Source: Oxytricha trifallax (Eukaryota; Ciliophora; Spirotrichea; Sporadotrichida; Oxytrichidae). Taken from it: DNA of 64,000 nt. Made by a program: the position numbers and the translations under genes. A model generated the notes under the pieces. That model did not search any database and was not told the DNA's origin. It saw only the letters and a program-made list of their open reading frames with translations. The stretch's first letter is position 1; each line of letters starts with the position of its first letter. Shown in pieces: positions 34,488 through 45,469 of the stretch. The DNA lies in assembly GCA_000711775.1 (NCBI GenBank), contig ARYC01017955.1, positions 41,370-105,369 on the forward strand, in the 5' to 3' direction.

Positions 34488-37400
34488 ATGCCACGAGCAC
34501 CAGGATAAGGACCTCCTCCTCAAGGTAATTACAATAACTTTCGTCAGAACTACAATTATAAGCTAACAAATCAATACAAGTCCAAACTAAATAGAAGGAA
34601 GCTGATAGAGTATGGATCTGGTGAAGGAAAACAAATCTCCCCATTTAGACATTATTTTGACACTCTATTCAATTCAGATATAAAACTAGAAGATTTAGAT
34701 TAGCAATTGAGAATATGGGTTGGTTAACTAGTTGAAAATTCAATTCATATGTAAGCCAAGAAAATTGAAGTCAGACTTATTATGCAGGGAAAACTAGGAT
34801 TTGATATTATTGATGATGGGTTCGGGATACCAGAGAGTGAATTTGATGATTTATGCAAATGTTTTCTTGAAAGATAGAACAACCAGAAATATAAAACGGA
34901 GAGTTTAGGTTATTGAGGTGAAGCTCTAAGCTCTCTTTCAAGATGTAGTGAATTGAAAGTTATCACAAAATTTCATAATTCATCAACTGGGTATGAAATC
35001 GTTTTCTAGGACGGAGAGATTTAAAAATGTGATAAAATACAAAAAGACAGGCAAGGTACAATAGTGTGTGTGAGAAATATACATAACTCAAATCCCTCAG
35101 CTTAAGGATAATATCGAAAATTATTCTTACAACACTATGCTAATGCTTTAAGTTTGCTTAATGATTTCTCATTGATTCTTTATAAGATCACTTTGATTCT
35201 TTCCAATGAGTTTGTGAACAAAAATAACAATGCAAGGTAATCATTTAAAAACTTTCTTTGATTTTATTTATAGGACAATTAGGCATTTTTGGCAAACGCA
35301 TGGACCTGGAGATCAGAGAAAGAATTTAGATACAATCTTGAATAATTACTATAGCAAATCGCCATTTTGTGCAACTCCAAATGAATTAACATATTTTGAG
35401 ACTACTATTAATCAGTTCAAAATTATCGTATATCTTGTACGGCCTTATACAAATGGAATATAAAGACCTTTAACTAAAAAGACTATTATGGTGATAAATA
35501 TCTATTAATTTACCTAAAAACAATCATTATTACTTCCCCAATCTTTTGACTATGCATTATTTCTTTAATCATAAACCAGCTGAAATCCCAGCTCAGTATA
35601 AAACAGTCTTTTATGATTTATATCATGAATTCAAGGTGAACCCAAGAAGTTTACCTTTCGTCTTCTTACACTTCATTTGTGAAGACCATAATGCCTATTA
35701 AATAGTAAACTAGCTAGATCTACGAATAATAAAGTTTCCAGCTGAATCCACATTTTTAGCCATGATGAAGACTTAAGTAAGAGATTTCTTCAGATCAATG
35801 AATAGACCTATGCCAGCCTCTTATAACATAGAGTAACCAAATATGTACGATGCCAAAATGGAAAACGAGGATGGAGATTAAATGAACACTTAGGACCCAT
35901 TTTCTATTAAACATCAACCCTTGAAAAATTTGTCCGATCCTCGATAGAGAGAAGAGTATATGAAGAACAAAATGGAAATGATGAAAAAGAAGATGGGAGG
36001 TATAGTAAAAACGGTAAATAACGAATTTGACGAAGAAGACGAGGAGAATTGTAATTAGGATTTCAATTAGAATTAAAATCAAGGAGGGCATCAAAATAAG
36101 TAAGGTTTTAATAACAATCAGCTATGAGAAGGTGGCTATGGCAATTACAATCAGAATAGTAACCACATGAATTAGAACTAAAGCTATGGAATGAAGTAAA
36201 GCCCTAGCAAGCAATCTACCTTAAACTATAGACAACAGAACTATAATCAAGGAAACTAAGTTAAATCATAGCAACCTAATTCAAACTAATTTGGAAGTAT
36301 AAGCACAAAACAGGAGCCTTACTAAAATCAAAATCAAATGAGATAGCAAAACTCAAATTATAATAATGGATAGTACAACAATATGCAAAATTAGAATAAT
36401 CGATAGTAACCATAGTAATTTAACTAAAACTAGTTTACAAATAATACCAAGTAATAGTAATTCAATAATCAGGGCTCAATCAATAAGTACTATAACTAAA
36501 ACAATACTAATAGCAATCATTTCAGTGGGTCGATAGACGAAAATGATTCAACAAACTCAACAACACCACAATCCTTTCACAATGTGAAAAATGAACCAAG
36601 TACATAAACCTTCAATCCAAATAATTAAGTTAAGTTTGGCATGATAAAGAAAGATTAAGGTATGAATGTAGATAGTAATTACAATTAAGAGCAGGATGAT
36701 TACGGAAATGAAGATTGTCAAGAGAATGAACTGCTGGTTTTTAACAATAATTTTGAGTTTTCAACTAACTGCAAAAATGAAGAAGGCTTTGATATGAATA
36801 TGGGTATGGGGCTCCAAGAAAATAATAATGATTTTGGGTAAAATGGCAACTAAGCTAGTAATTCAACTTCCAAGTATAACTCTAAGCAGATTCAGAGTAA
36901 CAACTACTTCTCAAACATCAATGAAGATCAAGCAAATTGTAACTAGAATGGAGAGATTTATTGTGATTAAGAGTAGCTTTTTAAAGATGAAGAAAATGAA
37001 GGAAATTTTGAACTAAATATATGCCATGAGGACACTGAGCTCACTCAATAGAATCAAGTTAGAGTCCAAAATAGCAAATAAAACATCAAATCAAGTTAAA
37101 GATCTCATTTACAACTTCAAAATAAACCTGATAATATTGAGGATTCAGATGAAATAGATGAAGATATTATAATTGCTAACAACTTGCTAGACGATGAATA
37201 AGAAGTTTAAGAACAGGCTGAAGATTAATTGAGCAATTAATTAATGTAGAATGACAAAATGTTCTAAAATAAGAAGGATTTATTAATGATGAAAGCAAGT
37301 TAAACTCAAATATCAATAGTAGATTCCCAATCTGAGCCATAATAGAACGCAAAGCAATCTTAAAATCAAAAGAAATCACAAAAGGCTACTAAATCTAAGA

Positions 37401-39613
37401 ATTCCAAGAAAAATGTGATTTAATAAATACAAATTAAACATACAAAATTCTAGAAGCAGCAGAAATAGAAGGAGCTTTCTAAAGGTAGTCAAAAGGCTAA
37501 ATATTCTTAACCTTTGAATTAAGAATCACAATAAAGTTGTAATATTCATGTAGTATAAGAAGAAGTTGAATCTTAAAAAGTTAATGATATCCAAGAAAAT
37601 GAGGAAATTCAAATTTCTTAAGAATTAAGTTTAGTGAATTTGGACCAAAATACTGATAATAACATTATGCTATAAGACTAAGAATCTAATTTGTAAATTT
37701 AGCAAGATGAAAATATATTAAATAAGTTAGACGCCGAAGATTAGGAAATGAAATTAGATGTATCTGATATTTTACAATTACGAGATAGTGTAGATCAATC
37801 TAAAACAGTATATTTAGATCTTTAAGGAGCTTTTCTTTAATTAAAAACAGAGAAAATAGATTGCTTTCATTATACGGTATCTCCTCTAATATCAAAGCTT
37901 AATAAACTCTGCAAGTCAGGCAAATTTGATAAAGAATCTCTTTAAAATAGTAAAGTATAGCCGATTATTAAGCCTCTTAACGCTGTAAGAAACTATCTAT
38001 TGCTTTTAGAGATAGATGAGTAAATTTCTATAGCTCAAGGAATTGCTGATTAAAATATTTACTTTGCCAAAATTATTTAAAATTCCCGACAGAACTCGTA
38101 AAACTCATAAGAATCAGGAAAATCTAAAAATTTATCTCAAAATGTTGAAGAAAACAAAGAATAAATGGAATAGAACCCCTAAATGCTAATGCTTTTTATG
38201 ATACTTGAGCAACAATAAATTGAATAGTCAGATTATGAGTAGTTATATGGAAAATATGGAGATATTAGGGAACCACCGGTGCTTTAAGAAAAAATTAATA
38301 AAGATTTAAGCGATTCAGATATTGAAATATTATTGTTAAAATACATAAGAATAGGAAATTTGAGAAATACAAATAGAGTATGAATATATTAATAATCTTA
38401 ACTGCCACTGATTCAGTACTCTTTTAATCCTAATTTGGTTTGCAAAAACATTAGACTCATTTTCTTGTTTTAACTGCTAGTATATTAGTCTATTGGTATA
38501 TTATATTAATTATTTTAATATTAAAAGTTTTTATTAATTGATTAAATCTATTAACCATTAGACTCTTAGACCATTAGACCACTGTATGAGAATTGTAATT
38601 GAAGTTTAATATAATTATAAAAATTAGACCATTAGACCATTAGACCCATGTTTAAGAAAGATAAGTAAAGTTTAATTTCGAAGATTAGACCTTAGACCAT
38701 TAGACTTGTAATGTATAATAAAGTTATTAGTTTAATATTTAAATATAATAAATTATTCTACAGAATCGTATTCGATAAATCTATCACTGATTCAGATGCC
38801 GGTACTTGCATATTAGTGTCGCCTTAACTAGGGACGGTGCCTCAGGTACAGATTCTTTCTTCCTTTACATAGACCCAGCTACTTTATACGGTTCTGACAT
38901 TGAATCCTTCGAATGCGAGAACAAATACAACTTCATGATCTTCGGTAGGCAGTTGTCAAGGTGGAAGCATTTCCAAAAACGCCGATTAGAATCTCGAAAC
39001 TGGTGACTATATTCTCTGCGGTGCTAATGCCATTAAGAACAACGATATCACTGGATATTACTCATCATTCATTCAATCAATCACTTTAGATCCTGCAGTC
39101 GACCGGTACCTCGCACTTGAGGCTGGTGAATATGATAACATCGCTCAATACTCCGGTGTAACAGTGTGCATTTTATTATATTTAAATATTAAACTAATTA
39201 CTTTATTATACATTACAAGTCTAATGGTCTAAGGTCTAATCTTCGAAATTAAACTTTACTTATCTTTCGTAAACATGGGTCTAATGGTCTAATGGTCTAA
39301 TTTTTATAATTCTATTAAACTTCAATTACAATTCTCATACAGTGGTCTAATGGTCTAAGAGTCTAATGGTTAATGAGATTTAATCAATTAATAAAAACTT
39401 TTAATATTAAAATTAATTAATATAATAGACCAATAGACTAATAGACTAGCAGTTAAAACAAGAAAATGAGTCTAATGTTTTTGCAAACCAAATTAGGATT
39501 AAAAGAGTACTGAATCAGTGGCAGTTAAGATTATTAATATATTCATACTCTATTTGTATTTCTCAAATTTCCTATTCTTATGTATTTTAACAATAATGAT
39601 TGATGATGATTGA
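34488..39613 (+). CDS. MutL homolog copy 3, long Gln/Asn-rich linker, endonuclease motif absent
   Basis: ATG 34488 (MPRAPGQGPPPQGNYNN). The ATPase part shows QLVENSIHMQAKKIEV, FDIIDDGFGI and SLGY(TGA)GEALSSL. The transducer has MHYFFNHKPAEIPAQY. About 600 residues of Q/N-rich linker follow (NQNQFTNNTKQQQFNNQ), then a C-terminal domain (LDLQGAFLQLKTEKIDCFHY, NYLLLLEIDEQISIAQG). I find no DQHAxxExxxxE endonuclease site, so it is closer to non-nuclease MutL partners in that respect. The catalytic Glu of the ATPase is Gln (TAA). Interruptions: GT-AG intron 35237-35273; IES 35487-35550 (TATG) restoring KKTIM-HYFFN; IES 38331-39598 (ATTGA) restoring an acidic end SDSDIDDD before TGA 39611. In-frame TGA occurs at 34914 (the conserved Arg of GFRGEAL) and 36125. 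Confidence 0.8.
35487..35550. other. IES in MutL copy 3, pointer TATG
   Basis: A 64-bp insert between TATG at 35487 and 35551. Removal joins LTKKTIM to HYFFNHKPAE in frame, the expected FxNxRP-like motif of the MutL transducer domain. It begins GGTGATAAATAT after the pointer but has no AG acceptor. Confidence 0.8.
38331..39598. mobile_element. 1.27-kb inverted-repeat IES carrying a gene-like fragment, pointer ATTGA
   Basis: Arms of about 400 bp (38339-38755 and 39170-39597) are reverse complements beginning ATTATTGTTAAAATACATAAG. They contain many copies of TTAGACCATTAGACC. The ends abut ATTGA at 38331-38335 and 39599-39603. Excising one copy with the insert gives the MutL gene a short acidic C-terminus ending in TGA. 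Without excision the MutL frame would run into the left arm and stop at 38381. The 410-bp centre is GC-richer and protein-like. Structure and size match the inverted-repeat IES at 15093-16351. Confidence 0.85.
38770..39172 (+). pseudogene. Captured gene fragment or stray gene segment inside the inverted-repeat IES
   Basis: About 400 bp with the GC content and codon use of a well-expressed gene. One frame reads GASGTDSFFLYIDPATLYG and IESFECENKYNFMIFG; after a shift near 38945 the next frame reads GGSISKNADQNLETGDYILC, IKNNDITGYYSSFIQSI and RYLALEAGEYDNIAQY. There is no start or stop of its own. I do not recognise the protein. Either a piece of a host gene was captured by the inverted-repeat element, or this is a germline segment of another, scrambled gene nested in an IES. 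The frame change argues for a decayed copy, or for a tiny unresolved insert. Confidence 0.5.
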
Positions 39614-39912
39614 ATAAATAATTAATAGTCAAGAATCTTTGAATTTTAAACAGACTTTGTACAAGTTAACTATTGTTATGCTATCTAATTAATTTAATTA
39701 AAATTAAATCTTACAATTAAAATATCTTTGTAAATTAATTTGAAATTAAAGAAAATTTAAAGCTATATTGAATTCATAATTTTCTCTATATTAAGAATTG
39801 AGTCGACGGAAAATAGCAAAACAGAGAATAATAAATGTATTTACTTTAATGATGAGTGGTAGGAAAATATAAGAGATTTGATTTTATAATTAATAATTAT
39901 TCTAAAAGAAAG

Positions 39913-41965
39913 ATGCTGAGCAAGGCCTTTAAATCCCAAAGCAAGACCGTCCTTTAACAATTCGTAAGTCTTACTCATTAATCTCGCTTTTCTTTATATT
40001 TAGAAAGTAAAAAGATTATTCTTTATTTCAGGTAAATTCTATTCAATTTGCAAATATACGACCTTGATAAATTTATTAAACATAGAAATTTTTCTGATTA
40101 ACTTAAATTAATAAAATAGCAATATTAACCCACTTGAACTATATAGAAGAGATAATTCGGTTCCAACCCAGGAATATTGTCTCGCATATTCAACACCGTT
40201 GATACTAACACATCTGCCTACTCTGTCGCCAAGTACGATCCAACCGTCCCCCTCAAGGTAAGTGCAAAGCCAAATATCTTAACTCAACCAAATAAAAGAA
40301 TATACGAATAACCTCTTAACCTTGATACTGTACATAAAATTTTATGTAGGAACAATTAATTTATATAAGTATATTGCTTTTTTAGAATACTATAGGGCCT
40401 TAAACCCATCGAGTCCGGCGAGTTAGCTCCAGAGTACAACATTTAAAACTTTTTAATTACTAAAGATAAAAATTTTGATAGAATTAAGCTTGATGAAAAT
40501 TATAGTTATAATTTTCTTTGAAAAATGCCTTCCAGATAAAAATATTTTAAAATAATTTTTGGTATTTAATTACCACACTTTCAAATGGCTTCACTGTACT
40601 CACTGAAAGCCAAGTCTTCCCAGGCGCAGTCCATATGGGTAATAATATATAATACTTATTTAACTTATAATTAATTATTAATATTAGGCTTCCTTATTGA
40701 TGTCGGCACCAGAGATGAGACAGGTGAAACTTCAGGCTCTCTCCTTGCTCTTAAGAACACCTTCTTAAAGACATTGAAGCATACCAATGAGACCATCAAC
40801 TACGGTATGATTCAAATGTCTGGTGGTGACATGACCATGGACTACGATCAAGAGAGAATGTTCTTCAAGGGTCACTGCCTTGAGTACGACACTATTGATA
40901 TGTTCCAAATGCTCGTTGACATCGCTTTAGAACCAAGATCAGTTCTCGCTGCTAACGTTGCCAGATCAAAGAACAGAAAGACTCACGATTTGGACAAGCA
41001 CTTGCACAAATACGATCCATTCAGTGAAAATCACGAACTCATGCTTAGAACTGCTTTTGGATATAACACCCTTGGTATGCCAAGACACGGTCTCGAGCAC
41101 AACATCGATAACATTGATGCAAGAATGCTCCAGCAATTTGTTATGGACAATGTTACTCCAAGAAAGTGTTTGATCGTTGCCTCAGGTGTCCAAAACCACA
41201 AAGAGTACGTCGATCTCGTTAAGGAAAGACTAGGAGATTTATTGCCAGTTCCAGAACACATGTACAAGAGAACCCAATCCGAGTACATCGGTGGTGAGTA
41301 CAGAACATGGACTGAGACCCCATAAACCAACATCGCTCTTGCCTTCAACAGCACCCAATGGGCTCATGAAGATACTGCAGCTCATATGGTTATGCAAAGT
41401 TTGATTGGTACCTCTGAGTCAGGAAGAAACAGAGCTTACGAAATCACCAAGAAGCATCAATTTGTTGATCACGTTTCAACTACACCTAAATAAATAGCAA
41501 TTAATAAGACTAGTTATTATAAAATTAATGTTTTTAAGTAATATCAACAACCACTTCTCAGATAACGGTCTTTTCGGTATTACAATCCAAGGTGCTGGCT
41601 CTCACTCTCAAGACCTCCTCCACGTTGCCCTTGAAGAATTAGCTGGACTTAGAAACAGAGTTTCAGACGAAGAACTCGCCAGAGCTAAGACCAAGTTGAG
41701 AATGTAAATTCTTACCAACCTTGAGACCCAAGATAACAGACTTTTATTATTAGTATTTGAAAGACTTGAAGAAATCGCCAAGAACTTCCTCACCTATGGA
41801 GATCTTACCTTCCACCAATATGCCGAGCAAATCGACAAAGTAACTGCTGAAGATATTTCAAGAGCTGCCAGCAGAACCCTTGGAACCAAGCCAACTATGA
41901 TTGTTACTGGTGGTGCCATCAATCTCGTTCCAACAATCACTGATGTTCAAAGACAACTTCAATGA
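39913..41965 (+). CDS. Mitochondrial processing peptidase, alpha subunit
   Basis: Non-catalytic, substrate-binding subunit of the matrix protease that removes mitochondrial presequences. ATG 39913 gives a basic amphipathic presequence (MLSKAFKSQSKTVLQQFG). The body shows ITTLSNGFTVLTESQ, FLIDVGTRDETGETSG, DMFQMLVDIALEPR, DNIDARMLQQFVMDNVTP and the glycine-rich loop GLFGITIQGAGSHSQD. The zinc motif HxxEH of the beta subunit is absent, as expected for alpha. Ends TGA 41963, about 480 residues. Interruptions: IES 39960-40154 (ATTCG), intron 40258-40395, IES 40441-40568 (ATT), intron 40639-40687 and IES 41487-41538 (TAA); all restore one continuous frame. Coding parts are GC-richer, with C-ending codons, than in neighbouring genes, as for a highly expressed gene. 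Confidence 0.95.
39960..40154. other. IES in processing peptidase gene, pointer ATTCG
   Basis: A 195-bp AT-rich insert between ATTCG copies at 39960 and 40155. Removal joins KTVLQQF to GSNPGILSRIF in frame. The left edge happens to read CGTAAGT, imitating a splice donor, but no acceptor restores the frame. Confidence 0.85.
40441..40568. other. IES in processing peptidase gene, pointer ATT
   Basis: A 128-bp insert between ATT at 40441 and ATT at 40569. Removal joins GELAPEYN to ITTLSNGFTV, the conserved start of the peptidase fold. The left end has no GT, so this is not a normal intron. Confidence 0.85.
41487..41538. other. IES in processing peptidase gene, pointer TAA
   Basis: A 52-bp insert between TAA at 41487 and TAA at 41539. 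Removal joins DHVSTTP to NINNHFSDNG in frame, immediately before the glycine-rich loop. Confidence 0.85.
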
Positions 41966-43090
41966 GTCGATTATTTAGTTCTTCTCACTTTGAATGTTAG
42001 AACAAAAACTAAGGACTTCAAGGTAATTTATATTTTATTTTTAATATAACTAAAATTATATAATTAAAAATATATACTCCTAGTTGTCATGGTAGTTCTT
42101 AATTTTATTTAAAAATAAATCTCATGCAAATTTTCTACAATAATCTCATTTATAAAAACTAAAACATATTTCATTCGTCTTTCTATACTTTTTTTTCTAA
42201 AGAACAAATAATTTATTTTATTTCCATAGAAATTTCTTGAATAAATAAACTTAAATGATAAATTTTTTATAAATGTTGAAACTTTGAAGTAGAATCTGTT
42301 TTATTAAATTAAATTGTGAATTTTAGGAAAGGGAAATATACAATCATTTACATTTATTTTGTTACTTAAAACACTCATTTACTTAAATATACTCTTGTAG
42401 TATAATTGTTCATATGGCGCTAACATATTTTGATTCTTTCATCTCTACAGAGTATTATGACAGTATCGAAGTTTTTTATTATCATTTAAAGGTGTCATAG
42501 TTCTTATTTGGACTGATAACTTTGTTATCTTGTTGACTTAATATATCATCTTAATTATCTTAAACTTACTCTAATAATGACTGCCCTCTATCATTTTAAT
42601 TAAAAAAATGTACAAGAAAACGATTAAAAGCTTTATATTATCCTATAATTATTAATTTTTATGAGGAGAATTATTATCAGATTTAGTTTCCATGAATAAG
42701 TTGCCTTTTTATCTGTCGGAATCTTTAGGGTTTGTCTGATAGAATATTTAATCATTCATTCCAGCTGCAAAATTTGGAGTTTAAAGCTAAGCTTGTATAT
42801 TATAAAAATTGGTTGTAAACATTCAACTATTACATACAACTATTTTTATTTATATAACTTTTTAAGATATTATTGTCATCTAGAGCTTGTAAAGTTGGAA
42901 AATTACCATTTTGTCTATTAATACTCTATCTATTATTATGATAAATAATAAGGTTTAGGAAAAGTTTTGTAAAAAACTAATTTTATTAATGATTCAATCG
43001 TATTTTCCCTTTTAACTTATCACTTTGTTTTATAAAATTATAAAAGTTTATAGTTTAATAATTCTTAAATCTAATTTCTAAAAAAATATA
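41966..43090. other. AT-rich spacer, no gene recognised
   Basis: Begins with the 3' flank of the processing peptidase gene, then about 1 kb of AT-rich sequence without a coding frame on either strand. A weak minus-strand stretch near 42700-42780 is not supported by any family. Confidence 0.5.
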
Positions 43091-43095
43091 TAATT

Positions 43096-45465
43096 CAATT
43101 TAATTTTTCTAAATTAATTTATTTATGATTAATATAATTAGAAATCTCTAATTGTGAGGGTGTTTTAGGGGCAGGTCTGTCTTTAAATTGTATTATGTAA
43201 GTTATTCCAATTATTATCGTAAATATAGTAAAGAAGTCGCACTACCATCTAAAGCTGTACTCACTTGAGATAAATTAAAGAACAAAATTATATAAAAAGC
43301 TAATTAATTTATGTTTAATCTATAATATAAGAAAATAAAAAATGGTTTAAGTGGACCAATGACCATTCCAAAAGTCTCCCCAAAACCTTGTGCAAATACA
43401 AATAAGCATTAGGAATTGATAATTGCTCTATCTGGATTTCTGTACTCTGTTTTGGCTATCTTAAGCAGTTACAAGTTCCCCATAATTATTGTAAAAGCAT
43501 TTAGTAAATTCATAATTTATGTAAACGATAATATTTAACATTCAATTTAATTTAATCAATAGTAGCATTCCAACCCCAAAACCCTGGATAAACAATCCAA
43601 CCAGAATAAAAGGTATTTCATATTCTTAACTGATTGGCATTAAATTTGAAGGACCAGTAAGAATTAATCCAATTGCAATAACAAAAAAGGAACTCAATAC
43701 ATTATAATTTAACATATTTCAAACTCTTATGAATCCAAAAAATTATATAAAACTAAACTCTATATGACTTTCTACTTATACTGATCTGTATTAGTATCGG
43801 CTCTATCCCCAAAAAAGTATGGAAGAAGCTAGGATGATAAAAATCCTATTTCTTGTACAACAAAGAAGTAATATGATGCCTCAGTGGTTATGTTATGTCT
43901 CGAAGACAACATGATTTTAATTTATTAATGGAAAATACTTCAAATCAAATAAATTTATGCTACTTTTAATTTAAAATTGTAAGAGTAGGGATAATAGTCA
44001 TGAGACAACATAACGAGAGAAATAATCCCATAAGTGTGAGCAACATTCTCCTGTTTTTGAGTATTTTACTCATTTTTGCACTTTTGAATAAAGCGTTTTC
44101 TTCATCTATGGTTCCCATACTTGTAGTACTCACATCCATTAGTCTTTGATTTTATTTACAATAATATAGGAAAGGTACATGGTCTTTATATTAATCATAT
44201 GTATTAAATTGTATATTAAATATTTTCAGCATCTTGGCGCCTAGTATTTTGATCTTGAATATTATTTTCCAATTCATCTTCCTCAGTTTGTAAGCTTGCT
44301 TCTGAAGAATCTTGTGGCAAAATGTAAAAAGCATAAACTCCAAAGAACCCGACTAATCCTCCATATAACATAAATGATAAAAAGTAGCCAAGAAAGGCAA
44401 AGATCTAAAAATATTTATTCCATAATTTTGAATTTTTATGATATTCCTAAACATTTTAAGTTACACTTGATTTTTACTAGATCCATGGTGCTAAGATACC
44501 ACCCATAATGAACCCAGCACTACCAGCCAGTTTATAAGAGGCAAAAGACTTGTCTTTATCTAAGTCGTCAGTGTGTTGAATATAGTGAATGCATATTACT
44601 TCAAAAATGACGTCTTCAAGTCCATGAATGATTCTTCCGATAATGCTCACTGCTGCAAATACCCAGACTTCTTAAATGTAGTAGACTAGTCCGTAAGATA
44701 AAGCAGCTAGGACTGCCAAAAACATACTCAGCAAGAATGATAAATAATATGTTGATAATATTTAATCATCAATAAAAGCCTATACACAAATAAAGCTCTT
44801 GCATACAAAAAATAAGCGATACCAAATAATATTAAAGTATTTCTGTAAAATAATTTTAATAACTTTAATATTCAGATAAATTCATAATCAAAAGTATGCT
44901 TATAATTTTAATAGTCCTGTTTCCAAAAAATATAATCTATCACTTCATATAATTTGGCATACTTGCGCTTTTAAATAATAATTATGATCCTAACTAATAT
45001 ACATTTTTCAAAAAAATTTTCATGTTTGATAAAACTTATGTCTATCATTATTAAATAATAAATTGTATAGTCGGTTATATCAAATAAATAATATGGTATT
45101 TAGCAAAAATAAATTAATTATAATTTTATTGAATAAAATGAGTATCGTTGACCAATTTTGACAACTATTGTTTCGATAAAGAAGGAAAAGACCATCATTC
45201 CGAGTGGGAAGCAGGCAGTCACAAACCCTATTAGCACTTGATTCAAACCTCGATCAGCAAATGCCAAATTAACAAATATGGGTGCATATAACTGCATGAA
45301 CTAAGAATATTTATTAATTCTTTGATTATTTTATTAAAATCCCTCATTAATTAAAATTCTAATGAAGCAATTGAGTATGAAATTTAGCAAGCATATCAAA
45401 GTAAGTCTATGATAAGATTTGCAAGTTTAAAATCTCAATAATTTCTCTCTTATTTTACTCTGCAT
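43096..45465 (-). CDS. Major facilitator superfamily transporter
   Basis: Minus-strand gene with about 12 hydrophobic segments spread over many short coding pieces. ATG 45465 (MQSKIREKLLRF) leads to TM1 (SYHRLTLICLLNFILNC) and, after IES 45296-45361 (pointer ATGAA), to QLYAPIFVNLAFADRGLNQVL and the following helices. Further pieces: LLSMFLAVLAALSYGLVYY with VSIIGRIIHGLEDVIFEV, SAGFIMGGILAPW, LGYFLSFMLYGGLVGFFG, an acidic central loop (TEEDELENN), MLLTLMGLFLSLCCLMTIIP, VVQEIGFLSSQLLPYFFGDRAD, PFILVGLFIQGFGVGML and FAQGFGETFGMVIGP, then a last helix and a KDRPAPKTPSQ tail, TGA 43096. The order and the glycine-rich helices fit a 12-TM MFS porter with a 6+6 fold. Substrate not predictable. Confidence 0.8.
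45296..45361. other. IES in MFS gene, pointer ATGAA
   Basis: A 66-bp insert between ATGAA copies at 45296 and 45362. Removal joins NFILNCF to MQLYAPIFV in frame between the first two membrane segments. Confidence 0.75.
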
Positions 45466-45469
45466 TTAG

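Noticed and set aside
24752..39613. TGA read as tryptophan (as in Condylostoma or karyorelict ciliates)
   Set aside because: Conserved Trp positions (DPWICAHGRP and the RIW before the N box) all use TGG, and the TGAs fall at conserved Arg instead.
39960..40154. Intron starting GTAAGT in the processing peptidase presequence
   Set aside because: No AG acceptor restores the frame, whereas the ATTCG-flanked excision does so exactly.
41031..41354. Minus-strand and shifted frames over the processing peptidase gene
   Set aside because: Shadows of the real plus-strand exon, which has full family motifs.
42700..42780. Short coding-like minus frame
   Set aside because: Too short and without homology; random frames are long when TGA is the only stop.
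43565..43590. C4A4 telomere motif in the MFS gene
   Set aside because: It encodes the QGFGVGM part of a membrane helix on the minus strand.
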